Part shown: in pieces, positions 1 through 6,771 of the stretch
How positions within the stretch are numbered: the stretch's first letter is position 1
How the letters are laid out: each line of letters starts with the position of its first letter
Assembly: GCA_934417455.1 (NCBI GenBank)
Contig: CAKRWK010000013.1
Coordinates: 1-12,255 of the forward strand
Source: an uncultured Eubacteriales bacterium
GTDB lineage: Bacteria > Bacillota > Clostridia > Oscillospirales > CAG-272
Direction: 5' to 3'
Length of the DNA: 12,255 nucleotides
Translations under genes and position numbers: made by a program
The notes under the pieces: generated by a model
What the model saw: only the letters and a program-made list of their open reading frames with translations
Databases searched by the model: none
What the model was told of the DNA's origin: nothing

Positions 1-917
1 ATGGCACGGAGCACCGCCGCCTTGTCCGCGGCGAATGCGGGCGCGAGAAGCCGCCCGTCCGGGCAGTCTCCCGTCAAACGGTGAATGACCGTTTCGGTCG
101 GCAGATGCGAAAGGATATACGTCACGGCCGAGACGTATTCTTCCATCGTTACGGGCGTGTATCCGCCGGTACGCAGGAGGTCGGCAAGGCGCGTACCGTC
201 CATGACATAAACGGAATGAATTTTCACCCCGAACGGCGACAACGTCGCCACATCATCTGCCGTTTCCCGTACTCCTTCGGGACTGTCACCCGGCAGTCCG
301 ACCATCAGGTGCACAACTGTCGGAATGCCGGCTTCCCGCAACAGGTTTGCCGCCTGTCCGAATACGGCTGTCGGATAGCCGCGCCCGAAGCGCGCGGCCA
401 CGTCGTCGTGCGCCGTCTGCAATCCGAGTTCCACCCATACGTCGCCCCGTTTTTTCATTTCAAGAAGAACTCGTATGACGTCCCCGTCAATACAGTCCGG
501 GCGGGTTCCGACGGCTAAGGCGATAACGCGTGAGTCGCCGAGCGCGGCCGTATACCGCTTCCGCAGGATGTCCGCAGGCGCATAGGTGTTGGTGAAATTC
601 TGAAAATAAGCGATAAATTTTTTCTGCCGATGCGGCCGCGAGAAGAAGGACGACACCTGTTCTTCGATGGATACACCTTCACGCAGATGCTCTCCCGCGC
701 CGCGTTCGCCGCAGAACATGCACCCGCCGTAGCCGACGGTGCCGTCACGGTTGGGGCAGGTAAACCCGCCGTCAATGCAGATTTTTCCGACTTCGCAGCC
801 GTATGTTTCTTTCAGGTAAGAACCGAGTGTCCGATAAGGGACGGATATATCGTTTTTCAAGGTCAGGTCGCCTTTCTGCCAAAAAGAGGCGAAACATGCT
901 TTCCGCCTCTTCTTCAT
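1..917 (-). CDS. TIGR01212-family (YhcC-like) radical SAM protein, 3' end outside window
   Basis: An open frame of 305 codons runs off the left edge. The translation carries the family signature GGFTCPNRDGTVGYGGCMFC, with radical SAM [4Fe-4S] cysteines at residues 54, 66 and 69. Further on come AYFQNFTNTYAP, VGTRPDC, ELGLQTAHD, HLMVGLPGD and a final RLTGDC...LLAPAF, all in the order seen in YhcC. Only about the last 20-30 residues should be missing. The family is related to Elp3 and its substrate is not established, so I give no reaction. The ATG at 917 shares its A with the TAA of the upstream gene (TAATG), which suggests translational coupling, but it has no clear Shine-Dalgarno sequence. 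A TTG at 860, preceded by AAAGG at about 10 nt, gives an N-terminus closer to the family norm (KNDISVPYRTLGSYL) and is a serious alternative start. Confidence 0.9.
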   Translation of the reverse strand, partial: MKKRRKACFASFWQKGDLTLKNDISVPYRTLGSYLKETYGCEVGKICIDGGFTCPNRDGTVGYGGCMFCGERGAGEHLREGVSIEEQVSSFFSRPHRQKKFIAYFQNFTNTYAPADILRKRYTAALGDSRVIALAVGTRPDCIDGDVIRVLLEMKKRGDVWVELGLQTAHDDVAARFGRGYPTAVFGQAANLLREAGIPTVVHLMVGLPGDSPEGVRETADDVATLSPFGVKIHSVYVMDGTRLADLLRTGGYTPVTMEEYVSAVTYILSHLPTETVIHRLTGDCPDGRLLAPAFAADKAAVLRA

Positions 918-1381
918 TATTTGAGTAAGAAGGATAAAAATCCGAGGATGCCGTACGACGCCAAGGTCATAATGACCGCACAGCCGAGCACCCCGAGCGC
1001 CACGGCGAGAAACGCCCGCCGCTTCGGCAGGTTGAACAACGCCGCCACAAGCGACCCCGTCCATGCACCCGTACCGGGGCAGGGAATCATAACAAACAGT
1101 AAAAGCCCCCAAAAGGCCGAACGGACGATTTTTTCGCTGTGTTTTTCCGCTTTTTTGTGAAGCCAGTTCACAACGGGCGCAAACCATCGGAATTTTCCGA
1201 GCCAATCCAGAATTTTCGGGATAAAAAGAAGAATGAACGGTACGGGCAAAAGGTTGCCGAGCATGGCCGCCGGCGCATTCAGCCAGAACGGAAGCCCAAG
1301 CCCGGTGCCAACCGGAATGGCCGCCCGGAGTTCCACCACGGGAAGCATGGAAATAAAGAATACCCACAATAGGTTTTTCAT
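917..1381 (-). CDS. PF06695 'small multi-drug export' family membrane protein
   Basis: A 154-residue hydrophobic protein with the family hallmarks SMLPVVELRAAIPVG (residues 11-25), GNLLPVPFILLF (42-53) and IPCPGTGAWTGSLVAALF (99-116). Several membrane segments are visible: about residues 3-28, 38-56, 88-116 and 122-153, with a basic cytoplasmic-type loop near 72-87. The length fits the family. The name 'small multi-drug export' is historical and transport function is weakly supported, so the substrate is unknown. The start has a good ribosome site, AAGGAG, 6 nt upstream. The start codon overlaps by ATGA with the end of the displaced rlmD tail frame, and the stop overlaps the radical SAM start, so it was probably the middle gene of an operon led by rlmD. 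No promoter is visible directly upstream. Confidence 0.88.
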   Translation of the reverse strand: MKNLLWVFFISMLPVVELRAAIPVGTGLGLPFWLNAPAAMLGNLLPVPFILLFIPKILDWLGKFRWFAPVVNWLHKKAEKHSEKIVRSAFWGLLLFVMIPCPGTGAWTGSLVAALFNLPKRRAFLAVALGVLGCAVIMTLASYGILGFLSFLLK

Positions 1382-1446
1382 AAATTCTCCTTGCTATGTA
1401 TATAAAGAATTACATTTCGTTCCAACCGCACTGCGCATTCGACGTG
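1378..1446 (-). pseudogene. Displaced native 3' end of rlmD (likely attachment-site half)
   Basis: The minus-strand frame entering at 1446 reads HVECAVRLERNVILYIHSKENL and then TGA, with the TGA overlapping the ATG of the PF06695 gene (ATGA). RlmD proteins end in an HVE(T/C)VVLL-like motif, and the intact rlmD in this window has GHVETIVLL at residues 446-454. Orientation, reading frame and operon spacing all fit this being the original rlmD tail, separated from the gene body by insertion of the island. What I see is the sequence match and the four-base overlap; the insertion history is inference. Confidence 0.7.
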
Positions 1447-2037
1447 TGTTGTCACTATTAAGTGAACACATTTTTTCATCCTCGTTAGGGGAATAGGAAG
1501 ACAATTTATTTTCATTTTTCTCCTTGTTCTTTTTACGTTTCTTCCTTGGCGGTTTATGATTGTTAGCATCAACACTATTGGTAAAGCCTGTTTTATATAC
1601 AAATGTCAACATTGATGGATCTTTATTTCCATCATCATCGTATCCGCCAACAATAACTTTATCTATTATGCTTTCAAATACTTGTCTGTCGAATTCTACC
1701 GGTACCTCATTTTTTTCAAGAACTTTTCTGAAATCATCTAAGCGTTTTTTTATGTTTTTTCTCTGTTTTCAGTATTTTTGCATGAAGTCAATCTGTCACT
1801 TAACTCATCTAATTGTTCATTTAATTCATTAAATTTTATATCAAATGAGTCTTTATCCAAAGTGTCGTCCGGACGCATATCTAACAGTTTTTGCTTTTTA
1901 GCTGCGTTTTTTGAAATAAGTCTCTCTATATTTGATATTTCCTTTTCAGGGTTATTTGAACACAACGATATTTCAATACGATTAAGCATTTCATCCACAA
2001 TATCAGTATATCCTCCTTGTTTATACTTAATCGCGTC
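1394..2037 (-). pseudogene. Truncated, frameshifted large serine recombinase (C-terminal remnant)
   Basis: Two consecutive frames make one decayed protein. The first (to a stop at 1750) is a charged coiled coil, KFNELNEQLDELSDRLTSC, as in the arm of large serine recombinases. A run of A residues near 1755-1770 shifts the frame, and the second part reads FDRQVFESIIDKVIVGG, then DPSMLTFVYKTG, then a basic tail KPPRKKRKKNKEKNE. FD..VFE.IIDKVIVGG with FVYKTG is the usual C-terminal end of these enzymes. The catalytic serine domain and zinc ribbon are missing: an in-frame TAA lies at 2038-2040 and the glycosidase gene ends 25 bases further on. The last codons run across the rlmD-like HVE sequence in another frame, as expected for a recombinase gene lying next to its attachment site. 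It cannot be active. Confidence 0.8.
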
Positions 2038-2064
2038 TTAAATCTCACTAATTTATTACCATAT

Positions 2065-4029
2065 TTATATAGTCAACATCCAAACAGCTACTTTGTTTTC
2101 TTTACACCACAGTTTTCCCGCAGATGAATAATCCGTTACCAACATATTCTTTCCATCATTTAAAGGAATACTGGCCACAATAATATTAGAATATGGCGCT
2201 TCATTTTCTTGCAAAATCTCAACATCTACAAACCCATCGTCATTTACCTTGACAGAAATAGGAGTTTCAACACTGTATCCTAATCTGCTTTCCTGAGCAA
2301 GCATTACAGGTCCTCTTCTTAATGCAATATGTTTACAAGCAACAGGGTCCTCTTTATCGAATGTAGGAATTATATAGTTATGTCCCCATACAACTTTATT
2401 CATCAATACCTGCTCTCCATATGGAATAGGATATATTGCTTCTACTCTCATATCAAAATTTACTTCAATTATGTCTCCTTTTTCCCAGATTTTCTTGACA
2501 GAAATGTAGCCCTCTTTAATATTCGTTTTAAGTCCATTAATTAAAATCTCAGTTTTTTTAGACCAATACGGATTTCTTATAAGCACCTCAAAATCCTCCC
2601 TTATTTCAGGGTTAATGATAATTATAACTTTTCCGCATCTTGGATACTCCGTTTTTGTTTCAAATGTTACAGGCATACCCTTTGGCGATTTAGTTTCAAC
2701 TCTGCCATCTATAAACAAATTTATAGCAAATCCATTTTTTGTAGTAAGTATATGCAGTTTTGGAACCAAGCCTATGCCTACTGAACCTATGCAAGCGCAA
2801 CAACCATAGTAATGCTTGTCTGACATAATTTTAAATCCGCCTACTCTATTTCCCCTTGACCCCGCTGTCAAAGGACTATAACTATCAAAAGGCAATGCTT
2901 CTACAATACATTTATTATTGTCATCGGACAATTCATCAATTTTAAACGGCGTTTTTCCTTCACTATTTAACGAGCCTAAATATGCATTATAAAGAGATGT
3001 TTCAAAGGCATCAACATATTTTGGATTTCCCGTAAGAAGATTAAGTTGATAGAAGAACTTCATCAAAGTAACAGTTACACAAGTTTCCTGCATAATCTCA
3101 TAATTTGTAGTATTTGCTTGTCTGACGGCAGAATGGTCAAACAATTCATGAGTACAGCCACAACACCCTATAACAGTAAAATCCGACTCCAAAATTTTAT
3201 TTGCATAATTTATAATTGAAATTTTATATTTTTCTTCCCCTGTTATTCTATAATACTCCAAAAGGCCCTCAAAACAAGAAGTCATTTCATAAGCCTTAGT
3301 TACAGGATATTGGTACGGATACAACTCATCTGCATATGCAAGGTCAAATATATTTACTATATCTGTTCCGCCAGAATTTACTATATATTCTGCAAAGGAC
3401 AAAAATCTTGCTTTCTTTGTAATTGAATATAGTCTGACAATTGGTTCAAGTATCGAACACGAATTCAAACCTCTCCAATGGCGTGTAGCAGATGTAATTT
3501 CAATTTTCCCATCTTCACTGCCAATTCTATCAATTATATAATCTACTTGCTGGCACATAGATTGAATAATCTTTTGTGAAAATTCCATATCGTTACAAAT
3601 CTCCAAAAAGTATTGCATACCAAGCAAAACATACTTTCTTCCCCACAAATCCCAACCATCAAATTCGTGACTTTTTGCATAACTGCTAATTCTGCCGTCT
3701 TCGTCTGCGGTTTTCAATATGTCTGATACAGTGTCAGAAAGAATTTTATATAATTTTTCATTTTTTGTGTACGAGTAAACAAAACATGCTCCTCGCATCA
3801 TTTTTCCCCAATACTCACCACGCCAGCCTGCATCAAAATCGGCATCTTCTCGGAATTGTTGAACAAATCTCTCCCATAATTCCACATCTAAGAGCTGAAT
3901 TTTCTCAACAAACTTCATACTTTCATCTATAACACCATTATAAAAAAATCTATTATAATAGTCTACAAAGAAACAATCCGTTTTTAACCTTGGATAATTT
4001 GCTGTGTTTTTGCAGTACATATTGTTCAT
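2065..4029 (-). CDS. GH127/DUF1680-like glycosidase (putative beta-L-arabinofuranosidase-type)
   Basis: I chose the ATG at 4029 (654 aa) because GGAGG lies 8 nt upstream. A longer frame begins at 4044, but its own first codons contain that GGAGG. There is no signal peptide, so it is probably cytosolic. The family fold is shown by ETCVTVTLMKFFYQLNLLTG (from residue 315), ETSLYNAYLGSLNSEG and YYGCCACIG. In the reference enzyme HypBA1 the zinc-thiolate site uses the Glu and Cys of ETC plus a Cys-Cys pair whose first Cys is the nucleophile. Here those are E315, C317, C410 and C411. E295 in THELFDHS is the likely acid/base. Other hallmarks are WRGEYWGKMMRG (69-80) and HWRGLNS (184-190). An extra cysteine cluster, GCCGC at 288-292, is not in the reference as I recall it. 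Substrate is uncertain. It is AT-rich, lies inside the island and appears intact. Confidence 0.88.
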   Translation of the reverse strand: MNNMYCKNTANYPRLKTDCFFVDYYNRFFYNGVIDESMKFVEKIQLLDVELWERFVQQFREDADFDAGWRGEYWGKMMRGACFVYSYTKNEKLYKILSDTVSDILKTADEDGRISSYAKSHEFDGWDLWGRKYVLLGMQYFLEICNDMEFSQKIIQSMCQQVDYIIDRIGSEDGKIEITSATRHWRGLNSCSILEPIVRLYSITKKARFLSFAEYIVNSGGTDIVNIFDLAYADELYPYQYPVTKAYEMTSCFEGLLEYYRITGEEKYKISIINYANKILESDFTVIGCCGCTHELFDHSAVRQANTTNYEIMQETCVTVTLMKFFYQLNLLTGNPKYVDAFETSLYNAYLGSLNSEGKTPFKIDELSDDNNKCIVEALPFDSYSPLTAGSRGNRVGGFKIMSDKHYYGCCACIGSVGIGLVPKLHILTTKNGFAINLFIDGRVETKSPKGMPVTFETKTEYPRCGKVIIIINPEIREDFEVLIRNPYWSKKTEILINGLKTNIKEGYISVKKIWEKGDIIEVNFDMRVEAIYPIPYGEQVLMNKVVWGHNYIIPTFDKEDPVACKHIALRRGPVMLAQESRLGYSVETPISVKVNDDGFVDVEILQENEAPYSNIIVASIPLNDGKNMLVTDYSSAGKLWCKENKVAVWMLTI

Positions 4030-4051
4030 ATGTAATTCCTCCATTCAGTTT

Positions 4052-4257
4052 TTAATCAACACATTTTATTCTAAATTTGCTGAATTTATTTTTTACTTCA
4101 TCCATCATATCTTTGGTAGGCTTAGTGATACGACAACGTAATTTTTTATCTCTTTATTTCGGAATTTATCGCCCTCCGAATTAAAGACCGTATGCTTCAC
4201 AAAGTGCTTAAAATCAAGGATTTCTACATATTTCGGTTTTGTAGCAACACTATAGTC
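4052..4257 (-). other. Decayed coding-like stretch between rlmD and the glycosidase gene
   Basis: Just inside the island boundary one minus frame reads VEILDFKHFVKHTVFNSEGD and continues to about 4165. After an A-run near 4155-4165 a second frame reads KPTKDMMDEVKNKFSKFRIK and ends in TAA at 4052-4054. Neither has a start codon with a ribosome site. Joined by one frameshift they look like a broken gene fragment of the element, possibly from its other end. I do not recognise the family. No convincing promoter for the glycosidase gene could be found here. Confidence 0.3.
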
Positions 4258-5603
4258 TCCACATGGCCGGTGCCGGGGAAGAGGTCAACGGGCGTGACGG
4301 TGCCGCAGATATACCCGTGCGTTTTCAGCACGGCGGCGTCGCGCGCCAGCGTTTCCGGGTTGCAGGAGATATAGACAATGCGGGAGGGCGAAAGGCCGGC
4401 AACAAAGGTCAGCAGTTTTTCGTCACAACCGGCGCGGGGCGGGTCAAGGACAACGATGTCCGGTCGGATGCTTTGTCCGAGCAAACGCTCGGCGTCGGAC
4501 AGAAGTTTTTCCGTGTCGACGGCGTCACCCGTGAAAAATTCCGCGTTGGTAATGCCGCTCTCTGCGGCGTTTTCTTTTGCACACCGCACGGCGCTTTCCA
4601 CGATTTCAATGCCGATAATCTTTCCCGCGGCATGCGCCATGGACAGGCCGATAGAACCGGCGCCGCAGTAGAGGTCAAGCAGCGTTTCGCTCTTTTGCGG
4701 CGCGGCAAGTTCGGCCGCTTTGCGATAGAGAAGTTCCGCCGCCGCGTGATTGACCTGATAGAAAGCGGGTGCTGTCAGTTTCAGTCGCACGCCGGCAAGA
4801 ATATCGGTCAGACTGTCTTTGCCGTACAGCGTCCGGTACGTCTTTCCGAGAACGACATTGGTATTTTCCTTCTGTATGTTGAGGAGAATCCCGACGACGG
4901 CAGGGAATGTTTCCGTTATCCGACGGACAAAATCCGTTTCATCGGCGAATCTGTCGGACGTGACGACGAGGGTCAGAAGAATCTCCCCCGTCACCTCTCC
5001 GCGCCGCAGGTAGATATGTCTTATCCATCCATCTCCGCTTTCTTCATCGTATGCGGGAATGCGGTGTTCTTCAAGAAAGGCTCGTATAACTTCGACGATG
5101 TCCCGGAAAACCGTCGGCTGCAGAGGGCAGGCCGCCGCTTCGCAGACGCGGTGGGACTTCGGCGCATAGAAACCGATGATGTACCGCCCGTCTTTTCCAC
5201 GGGCAACCGGGAACTGTGCCTTGTTTCGGTAGCGGGTCACCTGCCCCGTCGAAAGAAGGTCGCCGATAGGGACGTCGGAAAGGCCTGCTTTCCGGAAAGC
5301 CTGCACAACGTTGTTTCTTTTGCTTGTCTTTTCGTATTCGTAGGAAATGTTCTTGTATACGCAGGCCGTGCACGTTACCGACGGGCAGCCGCGGTCGACT
5401 CTCATGGGCGACGGAACAAGGATTTCTTCCGTCCGTGCCACCGCATACGATTTGTTGACTTTGATAATCTTGGCGCGTACTTTGTCGCCCGTGACCGCGC
5501 CACCGACAAAAACGGCAAATCCGTCGGGTTTGGCCACACCGAATCCGAGGTGGTTCATGTCTGCGACTTCAAGGGTCATTTCCTGATTTTTTATAAGTTT
5601 CAT
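4224..5603 (-). CDS. rlmD: 23S rRNA (uracil-5-)-methyltransferase, RlmD/RumA family
   Basis: 459 residues from the ATG at 5603, which has AGGA 5 nt upstream; the open frame extends further upstream but only across the araC gene. An N-terminal TRAM domain (about 1-60, MTLEVADMNHLGFGVAK) is followed by a probable [4Fe-4S] set C73, C78, C81 and C159. The Rossmann methyltransferase part has FYQVN (281-285), the SAM loop LLDLYCGAGSIGL (308-320), VVLDPPRAGCDE (384-395) and YISCNPETLARD (411-422) with catalytic C414. The family methylates C5 of a uridine in 23S rRNA; which one, or whether more than one, is not decidable here since Gram-positive homologues differ. It lies 13 nt after the araC stop. 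The last residues after HVE (447-449) are encoded by island-type AT-rich DNA and end 10 codons later, so the tail is probably not native. Confidence 0.93.
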   Translation of the reverse strand: MKLIKNQEMTLEVADMNHLGFGVAKPDGFAVFVGGAVTGDKVRAKIIKVNKSYAVARTEEILVPSPMRVDRGCPSVTCTACVYKNISYEYEKTSKRNNVVQAFRKAGLSDVPIGDLLSTGQVTRYRNKAQFPVARGKDGRYIIGFYAPKSHRVCEAAACPLQPTVFRDIVEVIRAFLEEHRIPAYDEESGDGWIRHIYLRRGEVTGEILLTLVVTSDRFADETDFVRRITETFPAVVGILLNIQKENTNVVLGKTYRTLYGKDSLTDILAGVRLKLTAPAFYQVNHAAAELLYRKAAELAAPQKSETLLDLYCGAGSIGLSMAHAAGKIIGIEIVESAVRCAKENAAESGITNAEFFTGDAVDTEKLLSDAERLLGQSIRPDIVVLDPPRAGCDEKLLTFVAGLSPSRIVYISCNPETLARDAAVLKTHGYICGTVTPVDLFPGTGHVETIVLLQNRNM

Positions 5604-5616
5604 AGTCCTGTCACCG

Positions 5617-6456
5617 TCAGATTCGTTCTTCGTCCGCTGCTTTCCGGTAATCCTTCGGCGTTGCACCGAAAGAGGCTTTGAAACTCTTCGTAAAATATGA
5701 AGCGTCGGAAAAACCGAGGTCGGACGCAATATCCGCCACGGATTTGTCCGTGTAACGAAGCATGTCCGCCGCTGTGCGGAGTTTGTAGGAGAGAATGTAT
5801 TGATGCAGAGTGACACCCTTTTTCTTTTTCAGCATCTGGCTGATATAGAACGGATGGTAGCCGAATACGGCGCCGAGTTCCGTGTTGGAAATCTCCTCCG
5901 TGGCATGCTCACGGATATACCCGTCGAATTGCTCGATCATACGGGAGGGAAGGGCGTCCTCGTCGCATTCTTCAGCCACACGCAGGAGAATACCTTTCAG
6001 TACAGTGGAAACCCGAGCTCGTGCGTAGTCCGTTCCCGTGACAAAAGCGCGACACATGGAAAGAAACGTTTCCCGCTCGGCGGACATGTCCTCGATGAAA
6101 AGCACCTGCCCGAATACCCCCGCGTCTTCTTCTCCCCGCATGTCACCTGCCCGGAACGCTTCCGGTGCGTCCGGCCGGATGGCACCGTCCGTATCCCCGT
6201 ATCGGTCTGTCAGGTCGAATGACACAAAAACGAATTTCGCGTAGTCGCATTTCAGGCGGTACGGCACGCCCGCCGGCAGAAACATAAAATTTCCCAGAGC
6301 CATTTTTTTCGGCTTTTCGTCGCCATATTCCACGGTCAGCCCCCCGGACAGAAGATAAAGACAGCGCATGTCATATGCGACAAGTCGCTCGTTTTTCAGT
6401 TTTTTTTCGTAACATGCCACCGAGTGCACTACGGGGTTGAGCCTGAAAAGTTGCAT
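5617..6456 (-). CDS. AraC-family transcriptional regulator
   Basis: 279 residues with an N-terminal cupin-like ligand-binding part (about 15-110; MALGNFMFLPAGVPYRLKC at 52-70 is the usual AraC_binding segment). The C-terminal AraC DNA-binding domain has two helix-turn-helix units at about 190-210 (ISNTELGAVFGYHPFYISQM) and 238-260 (KSVADIASDLGFSDASYFTK), then FKASFGATPKDYRK. This layout is typical of regulators of sugar use. The start has AGGAG about 6 nt upstream. It sits 13 nt before rlmD and probably shares its transcript, an odd pairing functionally. The nearest sugar-related genes are the glycosidase (inside the island) and the MFS symporter on the other side of the tRNA; no target can be named. 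Its leader carries a terminator and strong secondary structure, so it may be controlled by attenuation. Confidence 0.92.
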   Translation of the reverse strand: MQLFRLNPVVHSVACYEKKLKNERLVAYDMRCLYLLSGGLTVEYGDEKPKKMALGNFMFLPAGVPYRLKCDYAKFVFVSFDLTDRYGDTDGAIRPDAPEAFRAGDMRGEEDAGVFGQVLFIEDMSAERETFLSMCRAFVTGTDYARARVSTVLKGILLRVAEECDEDALPSRMIEQFDGYIREHATEEISNTELGAVFGYHPFYISQMLKKKKGVTLHQYILSYKLRTAADMLRYTDKSVADIASDLGFSDASYFTKSFKASFGATPKDYRKAADEERI

Positions 6457-6482
6457 ATCGTTCTCCTGTGCGTGTTAATCAT

Positions 6483-6510
6483 AAAAAAAGAGTGCCCGCT
6501 TGCAAGGGCA
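6483..6510 (-). terminator. Intrinsic terminator in the araC leader
   Basis: Minus-strand hairpin TGCCC-TTGCAAGC-GGGCA followed by CTC and seven T residues. It lies only 27 bases before the araC start codon, with no room for another promoter between them. It therefore either ends a small RNA or acts as an attenuator for araC-rlmD. A run of five T residues also follows the hairpin on the plus strand. Confidence 0.72.
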
Positions 6511-6668
6511 TTTTTGAGAAGTCCCGAACTTCCCCTTGCTATCATAAAATTACACGGCTTACAAAAATAGATTTTTGTATTGCATTCGCAATATGTTCTT
6601 TGCTAAACGCAAATAACAGCCGTTCGTTGAAATATGGCGTGAAAAAGTCCTTGCAAGCAAACTTTCTT
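6484..6668 (-). ncRNA. Structured leader or small RNA upstream of araC, unknown class
   Basis: From the predicted transcription start near 6668 to the terminator the RNA is about 185 nt. Complementary segments visible on the minus strand are: GCTTGCAAGG (6658-6649) with CCTTGCAAGC (6507-6498), extended after a small internal loop by TTTTT (6645-6641) with AAAAA (6515-6511); ACGGCT (6623-6618) with AGCCGT (6559-6554), enclosing three local hairpins at 6613-6599 (TTTGC/GCAAA), 6593-6578 (TATTGC/GCAATA) and 6578-6561 (ACAAAAA/TTTTTGT); and GAAGT/ACTTC at 6532-6518. The long-range stem uses the terminator's 5' arm and loop, so the two are mutually exclusive. Length and paired ends recall 6S RNA, but I do not recognise conserved sequence. 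No T-box, purine, SAM or c-di-GMP motif was seen. Confidence 0.5.
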
Positions 6669-6674
6669 GCCTAT

Positions 6675-6703
6675 ATTATAGCATGACTTCGTCGGAAAAT
6701 CAA
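6675..6703 (-). promoter_or_regulatory. Sigma-70-type promoter for the araC leader
   Basis: On the minus strand TTGATT (6703-6698), a 17-base spacer and a perfect TATAAT (6680-6675). The transcript would start near 6668, more than 200 bases before the araC start codon. Confidence 0.75.
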
Positions 6704-6723
6704 TAAAAAAATGAGAAAAGGAC

Positions 6724-6752
6724 TTGACAAACCTGAATGACTGTGATAAAAT
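6724..6752 (+). promoter_or_regulatory. Promoter of the tRNA-Glu gene
   Basis: Perfect TTGACA (6724-6729), a 17-base spacer and TAAAAT (6747-6752), placing the transcription start about 12 bases before the mature tRNA. It diverges from the araC leader promoter 21 bases away. Confidence 0.85.
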
Positions 6753-6771
6753 GAACAGGCGAAAAGCATAT

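Larger units (their letters stand above)
1438..4265. mobile_element. Remnant integrated element in the 3' end of rlmD, carrying a GH127-like gene
   Basis: The stretch is markedly richer in A+T than both flanks. It is bounded by two related sequences on the same strand: CATGTGGAG at 4265-4257 (inside rlmD, codons HVE) and CACGTCGAA at 1446-1438 (start of the displaced rlmD tail). A serine recombinase remnant sits against one boundary. The 3' end of rum/rlmD is a known integration site for serine-recombinase elements in streptococci (for example ICESp2905 and phage phi-m46.1). No conjugation, replication or excision genes remain, so it is a fossil rather than a working element. The exact crossover bases are uncertain because the two boundary sequences agree only in part (CA-GT-GA). 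Confidence 0.68.

Noticed and set aside
1394..1612. A small basic protein gene (72 codons) between the PF06695 gene and the island
   Set aside because: Its sequence continues, after a frameshift, the serine recombinase C-terminus upstream, so it is part of a pseudogene.
4030..4044. ATG at 4044 as start of the glycosidase
   Set aside because: The codons after it contain GGAGG, correctly spaced for the ATG at 4029, and no ribosome site precedes 4044.
4263..5681. A 472-codon open frame on the plus strand
   Set aside because: It is fully antisense to rlmD, has no ribosome site and its translation resembles no protein; GC-rich genes often leave such shadows.
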